Origin: UBA1479 sp964012715
GTDB taxonomy: Bacteria > Pseudomonadota > Alphaproteobacteria > Rhodospirillales > Casp-alpha2
Length of the DNA: 22,057 nucleotides
Direction: 5' to 3'
Assembly (NCBI GenBank): GCA_964012715.1
Contig: CAXGUG010000068.1
Span: 1 to 22,057 of the forward strand
Of the stretch, positions 9,208-16,059 are shown one piece after another. The notes beneath the pieces are model-generated. The model did not search any database, was not told where the DNA came from, and saw only the letters and a program-made list of their open reading frames with translations. The position numbers and the translations under genes were made by a program. Every line of letters begins with the position of its first letter. The first letter of the stretch is position 1.

Positions 9208-9240
9208 GCCGGGCGCATCACGCGTCCGGCTTTTTTTCTT
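9208..9240 (+). terminator. Rho-independent terminator of the adhesin gene
   Basis: A 9-bp stem (gccgggcgc with gcgtccggc, one G-U pair) and a 5-nt loop are followed directly by seven T. It lies 39 bp after the adhesin stop and is oriented to end plus-strand transcription, so the adhesin is the last gene of its transcript. Confidence 0.88.
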
Positions 9241-9286
9241 GATGTGCTAGGTAAGCGGCCCTGGCGGGCTTTCGTTCCCTCGGGGA

Positions 9287-11644
9287 TCAGCCCTGAGGAG
9301 CGTCGGATTCCGGCGGGTCGCGGAAGTGCGCCCATTTGTCCATGCCGCCCCGGTTCTCAAGGAAGTTCATGAGGGCGCTGACCGGCCGGTGATCGAACTT
9401 GCTGCCGGTATCCTGCATCAGGATGTCGAGAACCTTGCGGAACTCCATGGCGGGCCGCCAGGCGCGTGCGCTGGCCATTCCGACGAAGGCATTGGCCACG
9501 GCCAGGACCTGAGCCGTCGGAATGATCCGGTCACCGGAGATGTGGAAGCGCCCGGTGCCGTCCCAATGCTCGCCCATATGCAGCACGGTCTTGACCACCG
9601 GGCCTTCGAAGGTCACATCCTTGAGCAGGTCGGCGGTGACCAGATAGGTCGAAGCCAGCAGTTCCCGTTCCTCGTCCGTCAGGTTGCCGGTCTTGGTCAG
9701 CAGCTCGGGCGGCACGAAGATCTTGCCCAGGTTCATCAGGCTGCCGGCGATATCCACGGTGCGGATTTCCAGATCGGTCAGGCCCATTTCCTCGGCGATT
9801 TCGCGGGCGACTTCGGCCGTGCGCGCCGAATGGTGGGCAGAGTAGGGATCGCGGCGGTCGACGACGCTGACCAGTGTGTCGATCAGGTCGCGCATCATTC
9901 GTTCCGACCGGCGACGTTCGCGGGTCAGCTCGGAAATGTCCTCCAGCACCATCAGCACGCCCGGCGGGTAATCGCGATCGCCGCGCAGTGGGATGTGGTC
10001 GGATTTGATGACGTGAATGGCGCTCAGGTCGTCCGGATCCGCATCAGGGTCGGTAAAGGTCGAGATATGCTGTTCGCGCTCGAAGGTCCGCAGCACCCCG
10101 TTGTTGATCTCGGCCAGGCGCTGCGCCTTGATCGGACCGATGACGCTGGCCATCGTCTTGCCCATCATGTCCTCGGTGCCGATGCCCGACGCGTCCCCCG
10201 CCGTCTTGTTGGCGAAGGTGTAGGTGGTGTTGCCGTCCACCGCGACGATCTCGGTCGGTTGGCTGTCGGTCACGACCTTCATGAACTTGGTCATGTTGGA
10301 GAACCGCTCCAACGCGACCTTCATATCGGCCATGGCCTGTTTGGCGCGGACCGAGGCCCCATGCGCCCAGACGGCGAAGAACGAAACCGAGACGCCGCCG
10401 ATAATCAGCAGCAGGACGATCAAGGTGGTGCGCAGGCGCGTCTCTGTCGAGGCCAGGGCTTCTTCGGTCGAAACCTTACGGACCAAGACCCAGCTGGGTA
10501 CGTTGACGACGGCGCGCGAGGTCACAAGAACCTCGTCACCCGTGTAATCGCGTTTTTGCGAAAAGCCGCCCGTTTTCTCCAGGGCGAAGGCCGCGGCCAA
10601 GTCCGGGGTTTCCATCGCCATCTGACGTTCGAAGGCCTTGGTGCCGTCGGCCAGCGGGGTCAGGTATTCGACCGCGTTGCCGACCTTGCGCACGATGTAG
10701 CTTTCGGATGTTTTGGACAGCTCACCCGGCTGTTTCAGGCGCTTGAATAGGTCGTCGTTGACGACCTTCAGGCCGATCACCGCGCCGATGGCCTTGGCCC
10801 CGGTGCCTTCCTGGAGGCGGAAGACGGGCAGGACGAAGCCCATGGTCGGCTCGTTGGTCGGGCCTTTGTAGATGTCGACCACCGCCGGATCGCCCTGCAA
10901 GGCCAGCCGCACGGCGTCGCGGATGCGCTTGTTCATCGGCGGCATATCGGGCGTCGAGACGATGGCGTTCAGATTGACATCGACCAAGCCGATCCCGGCA
11001 ACGCCCGGACGTTCGATATTGGCGGCAATCTCACCCACAGGCGGCGGGGCCTTGAAGCCCGTACGTTCGGCCGTGGCGATCAAAAGATTGCGCAGGAACC
11101 CGACCGAGGCGGAACTGCTGCCGACGCTGTCCAGGGCGTCCAGCGGGTCCGCAGGGGCGGGAGCGGGGGCCTGGGCAGCGGAATCGGCCGGTTTGTCCGT
11201 TGTCGCGGTCAAATCCGTCGACAAGGCCGCACCCAGGTCGCTATCGAGCGAGCCGAGCGACGGGACGGCGGTGACGTCGCCGCCTTGGTTGCCTCCGGCG
11301 GCCCCTTGTTTAGCGCCGGCGGCGGCTTCGGCCAGATACAGTTGAAGCGAGGCGTTTTGCGTCAATTCGCGCATATAGCCGAATTGTTCGTCGACCCATT
11401 GGTTCACGGCCGCGGCGCGGAAGTCTGCGACGATGCCCAGGCGAACCTGCCAGTTCAGGCGGTCGCGCTCGCGCTCCTTGTCGATGAACTGCAAGGTGAA
11501 GAAGATCGAAACGGCAATCGCCGCCGTGGCGGCGAACAGAATGCCGACCGCGACCTTGTTGAATTCGCGTTTTGCTTTTTTCGGTTTGGCCCCATCCGCG
11601 GGTAGTTGCGCATCGGCCGTCGTTTTTTCGGCTGTTTCCGCCAT
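9287..11644 (-). CDS. Membrane dCache-PAS-degenerate HD-GYP signalling protein
   Basis: The ATG at 11644 is chosen (785 aa) because GGGGAG lies 4 nt upstream. A longer reading from 11710 would begin inside the probable promoter. Domains: Lys-rich cytoplasmic N-terminus; TM1 about 31-55; periplasmic dCache-like sensor to about 406, split by a low-complexity Ala/Gly/Asp/Pro stretch (about 105-180); TM2 about 407-427; PAS about 449-573; HD-GYP fold about 583-768. Active HD-GYP phosphodiesterases degrade c-di-GMP. Here the HD pair is MN (637-638, in GSLMNLGKI), HHE is MGE (690-692), GYP is GRF (698-700), and later metal-ligand Asp positions are Asn and Val (LAVANAFVGM). Catalysis is therefore very unlikely, and a receptor or scaffold role is inferred. 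It is divergent from the LapG-type gene and follows the adhesin, so control of adhesin retention is plausible but not shown. The N-terminal half is Cache-like, not a LapD/MoxY-type domain. Confidence 0.9.
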   Translation of the reverse strand: MAETAEKTTADAQLPADGAKPKKAKREFNKVAVGILFAATAAIAVSIFFTLQFIDKERERDRLNWQVRLGIVADFRAAAVNQWVDEQFGYMRELTQNASLQLYLAEAAAGAKQGAAGGNQGGDVTAVPSLGSLDSDLGAALSTDLTATTDKPADSAAQAPAPAPADPLDALDSVGSSSASVGFLRNLLIATAERTGFKAPPPVGEIAANIERPGVAGIGLVDVNLNAIVSTPDMPPMNKRIRDAVRLALQGDPAVVDIYKGPTNEPTMGFVLPVFRLQEGTGAKAIGAVIGLKVVNDDLFKRLKQPGELSKTSESYIVRKVGNAVEYLTPLADGTKAFERQMAMETPDLAAAFALEKTGGFSQKRDYTGDEVLVTSRAVVNVPSWVLVRKVSTEEALASTETRLRTTLIVLLLIIGGVSVSFFAVWAHGASVRAKQAMADMKVALERFSNMTKFMKVVTDSQPTEIVAVDGNTTYTFANKTAGDASGIGTEDMMGKTMASVIGPIKAQRLAEINNGVLRTFEREQHISTFTDPDADPDDLSAIHVIKSDHIPLRGDRDYPPGVLMVLEDISELTRERRRSERMMRDLIDTLVSVVDRRDPYSAHHSARTAEVAREIAEEMGLTDLEIRTVDIAGSLMNLGKIFVPPELLTKTGNLTDEERELLASTYLVTADLLKDVTFEGPVVKTVLHMGEHWDGTGRFHISGDRIIPTAQVLAVANAFVGMASARAWRPAMEFRKVLDILMQDTGSKFDHRPVSALMNFLENRGGMDKWAHFRDPPESDAPQG

Positions 11645-11682
11645 AATGCTCCCCAACGGGCGGCTTCCCTGATCGTTCCGGC

Positions 11683-11710
11683 ATCTTAGAGACTTAACCC
11701 CTTGCGGCAA
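11683..11710 (-). promoter_or_regulatory. Possible promoter of the HD-GYP gene
   Basis: On the minus strand, TTGCCG (11705-11710) and TAAGAT (11683-11688) are separated by 16 bp. Each matches the sigma-70 consensus at four of six positions. The predicted start near 11676 leaves a leader of about 30 nt before the ATG at 11644. Weak on its own; the position fits. Confidence 0.35.
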
Positions 11711-11726
11711 AGACGTTTTCCGACCA

Positions 11727-11742
11727 TGTGAGGGTAATCACG
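11727..11742. promoter_or_regulatory. CRP/FNR-family-like palindromic operator
   Basis: The sequence TGTGA-N6-TCACG matches nine of ten specified bases of the classical CRP palindrome TGTGA-N6-TCACA. It lies in the divergent region, centred about 58 bp upstream of the predicted HD-GYP gene start site and about 84 bp upstream of the predicted lapG start site, both in the range of known CRP activation positions. Which regulator of this organism would bind is unknown. Confidence 0.4.
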
Positions 11743-11782
11743 GCAGGCGCGCCACTGCTTGTTTATGCTAATGGCGTGAATG

Positions 11783-11812
11783 TTGGCCGTGTCATGGGCG
11801 CGGATTTATAAT
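11783..11812 (+). promoter_or_regulatory. Promoter of the lapG-like gene
   Basis: TTGGCC (11783-11788) and a perfect TATAAT (11807-11812) are separated by 18 bp. The predicted start near 11819 gives a leader of about 28 nt with GGAGG at 11838-11842, just before the ATG at 11847. Transcription is therefore expected to begin downstream of the in-frame ATG at 11811, which supports the later start codon. Confidence 0.6.
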
Positions 11813-11846
11813 GGCGGCCCCGCCTGTCGGTGGGGTTGGAGGCTTA

Positions 11847-12527
11847 ATGTTCCTGTCGGTTTTACGCAAATTCGGTCTGTTGGCATTGGCGGCGGCATTT
11901 GCCGTCGGCTTGCCGGTGGCCGTGTCCGCCGCGTCGCCGCAGCCCAGTTTCTTCAACACCAAGGAAGTTCAATCCAGCGACCTGAAGCCGTTTACGAAAT
12001 GGCTCGGCGCGTTGGAGCGGTTCTCCAAATCGCGCAAGGACAACCAGCCGGTTCAATGTCAGGCAGGGCCCGGAAAACTTCAGATATGCGGGAACAACGA
12101 TTGGATCGAGTTCCTGAAAAGCATCAAGGGCATGAACAAGCTGGACCAACTGCGTCAGGTCAACGCCCGGATGAACGCGGCGACTTATGTCCAAGATAAG
12201 AACAACTGGGGACAGAATGATTATTGGGCGACGCCCCAGGAGTTCATGGCCCGGTTTGGCGATTGCGAGGACTACGCGATCATGAAGTACCTGTCCCTGC
12301 GCATGCTGGGATGGGACGACAATGACCTGCGGGTCGTCGCGGTCAAGGATCTGAACCTTAAGGTCGGCCACGCTATCCTGGTCGTCTTCATGACCGCGAA
12401 GTCAGGCGCGCGGATTCCCCTGGTCCTCGACAATCAGATCGGATCGGTGGTCAAGGCTTCGTCCATACGCCATTACCAGCCGGTCTTTTCCATCAACGAA
12501 AAATCCTGGTGGCGGCACCTGGGGTAG
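11847..12527 (+). CDS. lapG: LapG-type periplasmic cysteine protease (BTLCP family)
   Basis: The 226-residue product starts at the ATG with GGAGG 4 nt upstream. It has a signal peptide (residues 1 to about 28, ending AVSAA), so the enzyme is periplasmic. The bacterial transglutaminase-like cysteine protease core is intact: Cys140 in FGDCEDYA, His175 in VGHAILVV and Asp195 in LVLDNQ form the expected triad, and the NNWGQNDYWATPQEF segment precedes it. Two further cysteines (71 and 81) might form a disulfide. Family knowledge: LapG cleaves a di-alanine site near the N-terminus of LapA-type adhesins to release them from the outer membrane, needs Ca, and is held inactive by c-di-GMP-bound LapD. 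The giant RTX adhesin upstream is the obvious substrate candidate, but its N-terminus is not visible. No LapD is seen; a degenerate HD-GYP protein is divergently transcribed next to it. The family is secure; the substrate is inferred. Confidence 0.9.
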   Translation: MFLSVLRKFGLLALAAAFAVGLPVAVSAASPQPSFFNTKEVQSSDLKPFTKWLGALERFSKSRKDNQPVQCQAGPGKLQICGNNDWIEFLKSIKGMNKLDQLRQVNARMNAATYVQDKNNWGQNDYWATPQEFMARFGDCEDYAIMKYLSLRMLGWDDNDLRVVAVKDLNLKVGHAILVVFMTAKSGARIPLVLDNQIGSVVKASSIRHYQPVFSINEKSWWRHLG

Positions 12528-12532
12528 GGGCT

Positions 12533-12727
12533 TTAGCCGCGGCGCGGCCCCTGACGACGCGGCCCCTGTCGGCGCGGACCGTCACGGCGGTCGCCTTCGC
12601 GGCGGTCGTCCTGGCCTTCCGGCGGGCCGTCGTTGTTTTCGCGGCGGTCGCTTTCGCGCCGATCGCTCTGGCGTCGGTCGTCGCCACGCCGATCAGAATC
12701 CTTGCGGCGTTCCTCGTCTGCGCTCAT
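12533..12727 (-). CDS. Small Arg/Asp-rich repeat protein (hypothetical)
   Basis: A 64-residue ORF starts at ATG 12727 with an AAGGA-like site about 9 nt upstream. It is almost entirely charged, with four DRR units spaced four or five residues apart followed by a GPRRQ-type five-residue repeat at the C-terminus. No hydrophobic core or known domain is visible; an intrinsically disordered nucleic-acid-binding role is possible but speculative. It converges on lapG with a 5-bp gap. A 9-bp inverted repeat with one bulged base (12747-12774) lies in its leader. Overlapping frames on both strands are also open, a common effect of GC-rich repeats, so the ORF may not be translated. Confidence 0.45.
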   Translation of the reverse strand: MSADEERRKDSDRRGDDRRQSDRRESDRRENNDGPPEGQDDRREGDRRDGPRRQGPRRQGPRRG

Positions 12728-12746
12728 TTCTTTTTTCCTTTTCCGG

Positions 12747-12774
12747 CGGCCTTTCGATTGTGGTCCGAAGGCCG
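12747..12774 (-). promoter_or_regulatory. Inverted repeat upstream of the Arg/Asp-rich ORF
   Basis: Arms cggcctttcg and cgaaggccg (9 bp paired, one bulged T) surround a 9-nt loop, ending about 20 bp before the ATG at 12727. No T-tract follows on the plus strand, so it does not look like a terminator. It could be a leader hairpin or an operator between this ORF and divergent prfC. Confidence 0.3.
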
Positions 12775-12852
12775 TATATGACCTTAGAAAAATCGCGGGT
12801 TCGCGCCAAGGATTTCTAGTGGCGCGCCGCAAGTTGAGATAAAAGACGCCCC

Positions 12853-14457
12853 ATGACGACGCAATCGAACCTTCCCGATCCGGTGGCCCGCCGCCGGACC
12901 TTCGCGATCATCTCGCACCCCGATGCCGGTAAGACGACGCTAACCGAAAAGCTGTTGCTCTTCGGTGGCGCCATTCAGGAGGCCGGGGCAGTCAAGGCGC
13001 GCGGCGAACGCCGCCGCGCCCGCTCGGACTGGATGAAGGTTGAACGCGAACGCGGCATCTCGGTCGCGTCCTCGGTCATGACCTTCGATTACCAGGGAAA
13101 TACCTTCAACCTGCTGGATACGCCGGGCCACGAGGATTTTTCGGAAGATACCTATCGAACTCTGACCGCCGTCGACAGCGCCGTCATGGTGATCGATGCG
13201 GCCAAGGGGATCGAAGCCCAAACGCGCAAACTGTTCGAGGTTTGCCGCCTGCGCAACGTCCCGATCATCACCTTCATCAACAAGATGGACCGCGAAGCCC
13301 GTGATCCGTTCGACTTGATGGACGAGATCGAACAGGCCCTGGCCCTAGACGTGACGCCGGCCAGCTGGCCGATCGGCATGGGTAAGGGTTTCCTGGGCTG
13401 CTATGACCTGTTCAAGGACCGCTTGGTCCTGTTGTCCCGGTCCAAGGGCGAAAAGCCGGACGAAGGCGAAGCCTGCGAAGGACTGGACGATCCGCGCCTG
13501 GACAAGCTGTTGCCGGAACACGCGGTCAAGCAGTTGCGCGAAGAGGTCGAAATGGCCCGCGGTCTGATGCCGGAATTCGATTTCGAATCTTATCGCGAAG
13601 GGCACATGGCCCCGGTCTATTTCGGCAGCGCCCTCAACAACTTCGGCGTTCAGGAAGTATTGCAGGGGTTGGGCGATCTGGCCCCGCCGCCGCGTCCGCA
13701 GCATACCCGCGACCGCGACATCGACCCGGCCGAGACCAAGGTTTCGGGCTTCGTGTTCAAGATTCAGGCGAACATGGACCCCAAACACCGCGACCGTATC
13801 GCTTTCATGCGTCTGTGCTCGGGCAAGTTCCAGCGCGGCATGAAGATGAAGCACGTCCGCACGCAAAAAATCCTGAACATTCACAATCCCGTGCTGTTCC
13901 TGGCCCAGGATCGGGAACTGGCCGAGGAAGCCTGGGCAGGTGACATCATCGGCATTCCCAACCACGGCAACCTGCGGATCGGCGATGCGCTGACCGAGGG
14001 CGAGGATCTGGTCTTTACCGGCATTCCCAATTTCGCTCCGGAACTGCTGCAAAAGGTCCGGCCCGCCGACCCGATGAAAGCCAAGCATCTGGGCAAGGCC
14101 CTGCAGCAATTGGCCGAAGAAGGCGTCGGGCGGGTGTTCAAGCCGTCGATCGGGGCCGATTGGATCGTCGGCGTCGTCGGCGGCCTGCAGTTCGACGTTC
14201 TGGCCGACCGCATCCGCACCGAATACGACGTGCCCGTGCATTTCGAGCCGACGGAGTTGTATACTGCCCGCTGGATCGACGCCGACACGCCGCAGGCAAT
14301 GAAGGCGTTCTTGGATACCAACCGGGCCAGCATGGCCGAAGACCACGAAGGAACGCCCGTGTTCATGGCGCGAAATGCCTGGCACCTGAACCACACGCAG
14401 GAAAACGCCCCGGGTATCCATTTCCACCGGACAAAGGAAAACGCGGGCGCGGCATGA
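12853..14457 (+). CDS. prfC: Peptide chain release factor 3 (RF3)
   Basis: A translational GTPase of 534 residues, the usual RF3 length. It recycles RF1/RF2 from the ribosome after peptide release. The G domain shows the RF3-type P-loop SHPDAGKTT (21-29), ERERGISV in switch I, DTPGHEDF (89-96) and NKMD (143-146). The remainder matches RF3 throughout, for example VSGFVFKIQANMDPKHRDR and the C-terminal WHLNHTQENAPGI. The ATG at 12853 has only a weak ribosome-binding site. The next gene begins inside its stop codon (ATGA), so the two are probably co-translated. Confidence 0.97.
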   Translation: MTTQSNLPDPVARRRTFAIISHPDAGKTTLTEKLLLFGGAIQEAGAVKARGERRRARSDWMKVERERGISVASSVMTFDYQGNTFNLLDTPGHEDFSEDTYRTLTAVDSAVMVIDAAKGIEAQTRKLFEVCRLRNVPIITFINKMDREARDPFDLMDEIEQALALDVTPASWPIGMGKGFLGCYDLFKDRLVLLSRSKGEKPDEGEACEGLDDPRLDKLLPEHAVKQLREEVEMARGLMPEFDFESYREGHMAPVYFGSALNNFGVQEVLQGLGDLAPPPRPQHTRDRDIDPAETKVSGFVFKIQANMDPKHRDRIAFMRLCSGKFQRGMKMKHVRTQKILNIHNPVLFLAQDRELAEEAWAGDIIGIPNHGNLRIGDALTEGEDLVFTGIPNFAPELLQKVRPADPMKAKHLGKALQQLAEEGVGRVFKPSIGADWIVGVVGGLQFDVLADRIRTEYDVPVHFEPTELYTARWIDADTPQAMKAFLDTNRASMAEDHEGTPVFMARNAWHLNHTQENAPGIHFHRTKENAGAA

Positions 14458-15095
14458 CGACGGACCCCTCAAAAGGTTTGGGGCCCGGCCACAACCGGGT
14501 TCTGTTGACGCCGGAACAGAAGGCCGCCGGGATCGAGCGCATTCTGTCCGAGCGGCCCGAGGGGGTTCCGTTCCGCGTTTTCGCTTTCGGGTCCTTGATG
14601 TGGAACCCGGAATGTCGGGTCCGCTCGACCTTTACCGCCACCGTTCACGACCATCAGCGCCGGTTCCAAATCTGGTCGACCCGCGCCCGCGGCACGCCGG
14701 AACAGCCGGGCCTGGGCCTGTGTCTCGTGCCCGAACCGGGGCAAGCCTGCCAGGGGTTGGTGCTGGAACTGGACGAAGACCACCTGGATGACGACCTGAA
14801 GGTCCTATGGGACCGGGAGCAGAACTCCGGCGTTTATCGGCCCAGTTGGATCCCCGCCGCCTCGGTCGAGGGGCCGGTGCTGGTCATGGCCTTCGTCGCC
14901 GTGCCGGAGCATCCCCATTACGTGCCGCCGATGCCGCGCGAACGGATGGCCGAGATCATGGCCCAGGCGCAGGGGCGATATGGCACCAATCACGATTATC
15001 TGGTGCGCCTGCTGGAGGTCATGGACCTGCTGGGCGCGGAAGACCCGGAACTGATTGCCCTGGACGAGAGCATCCGGGCCTGCTCAGGCTGCTGA
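14454..15095 (+). CDS. chaC: ChaC-family gamma-glutamylcyclotransferase
   Basis: The 213-residue protein starts at the ATG overlapping the prfC stop. The gamma-glutamylcyclotransferase fold is shown by FGSLMWNPE (45-53, the FGYGSLIW-like substrate loop) and by GTPEQPGLGL in the position of GxPxxPGxV. Glu122 in DREQNSGVY aligns with the catalytic Glu of the REKGGY motif of human ChaC2. The family splits glutathione into 5-oxoproline and Cys-Gly in the cytosol. The 3' end overlaps the convergent permease gene by 12 bp. No signal peptide is present. The family is secure; specificity for glutathione is inferred. Confidence 0.9.
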   Translation: MTTDPSKGLGPGHNRVLLTPEQKAAGIERILSERPEGVPFRVFAFGSLMWNPECRVRSTFTATVHDHQRRFQIWSTRARGTPEQPGLGLCLVPEPGQACQGLVLELDEDHLDDDLKVLWDREQNSGVYRPSWIPAASVEGPVLVMAFVAVPEHPHYVPPMPRERMAEIMAQAQGRYGTNHDYLVRLLEVMDLLGAEDPELIALDESIRACSGC

Positions 15096-15983
15096 AGCGC
15101 CTCGTTTCACCTGTTCCCGATGGTAGATGTACAGGCCCGAGCCCGCGATGATCGCGGCCCCGGCGAAGGTCCAGCCGTCGGGCCATTCCCCGAACACGAC
15201 CAGCCCGGACGTCGCCGCCCAAATCAGGTTGGTATAGGTGAAGGGGGCGACGGCGGCGGCGGGCGCCATCGTGAAAGCCTTGATCAACGCGAAATGACCC
15301 AGGCAGCCAAACGCCCCGGCGCATAACAGCATCCCCCAGGCTAGCAGCGGCAACGGTGTCCAATAGAACGGAACCATGGCGGTCATGATCAGGCCGCCGA
15401 CCAGGGCCGAGTAGAGCAGGGTCGTCAGAACGCTCTCGCTATGGCTAAGGAACCGGGTCGAGACCTGATAGAACCCGTGGGTCAGCGCCGCCAGCAGAGG
15501 GAGTAGGGCCGCCATCTGCATGGCTTCCCCGCCGGGGCGGATAATGACCATGGCCCCGGCGAAGCCGATCACCACGCCGGCCCAGCGGCGCGGACCGACC
15601 CGTTCACCCAGAACCGGCACGGACAGGGCCGTGACGACCAGGGGCGAGACCATCATGATCGCGCTGGCCCCGGCCAGGGGAACGTATTTCAGGCCGGTGA
15701 AGTAAAGCCCCGTGGTGACCAGCAGCAACAGCGAGCGGATCAGTTGCAGGCGCAGGTTGGCGGTGATCATCAACCGCCGTAGGCGCGGGGCCAGAACCAC
15801 CGCCAGCACCGCGACCTGAAAGAAATATCGGCCCCACACGACCTGCACCACGGAGTGGGTTTTGACCAGTTCCTTGGCGATGGAATCCATAGTCACGAAA
15901 CAGGCCATGGCCAGGATCATCCACAGTACGCCACGGCCGATGCTTTGCGTTTCCAGCGGTGCGGCAGGGGCATTGTGATCCAT
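15084..15983 (-). CDS. EamA/DMT-family permease (copy 1)
   Basis: A 299-residue inner-membrane protein with about ten predicted hydrophobic helices arranged as two EamA halves, as in drug/metabolite transporters of the RhaT/YdcZ type. Typical motifs are ASAIMMVSPLVVTALSVPVLGE in the first half and AAVAPFTYTNLIWA followed by VFGEWPD in the second. It aligns almost without gaps to the next permease gene, with about half the residues identical by eye. The substrate cannot be read from sequence. It lies 76 bp downstream of its paralogue on the same strand, probably in one transcript. Its stop overlaps the end of the convergent chaC gene. Confidence 0.88.
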   Translation of the reverse strand: MDHNAPAAPLETQSIGRGVLWMILAMACFVTMDSIAKELVKTHSVVQVVWGRYFFQVAVLAVVLAPRLRRLMITANLRLQLIRSLLLLVTTGLYFTGLKYVPLAGASAIMMVSPLVVTALSVPVLGERVGPRRWAGVVIGFAGAMVIIRPGGEAMQMAALLPLLAALTHGFYQVSTRFLSHSESVLTTLLYSALVGGLIMTAMVPFYWTPLPLLAWGMLLCAGAFGCLGHFALIKAFTMAPAAAVAPFTYTNLIWAATSGLVVFGEWPDGWTFAGAAIIAGSGLYIYHREQVKRGASAA

Positions 15984-16059
15984 GCGGATTGGGTTCCAGG
16001 CAGCAGGGTTGCGGGTGTCTTGTCTTGGACTTGGACGCGGTCGGCGTCAATATCCGTCA

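Noticed and set aside
9326..10750. Plus-strand open frame of 474 codons opposite the HD-GYP gene
   Set aside because: Antisense shadow; the minus-strand frame has PAS and HD-GYP homology and a good ribosome-binding site.
12758..12780. TTGTGG and TATATG as a prfC promoter
   Set aside because: The spacing is only 11 bp, too short for sigma-70 recognition.
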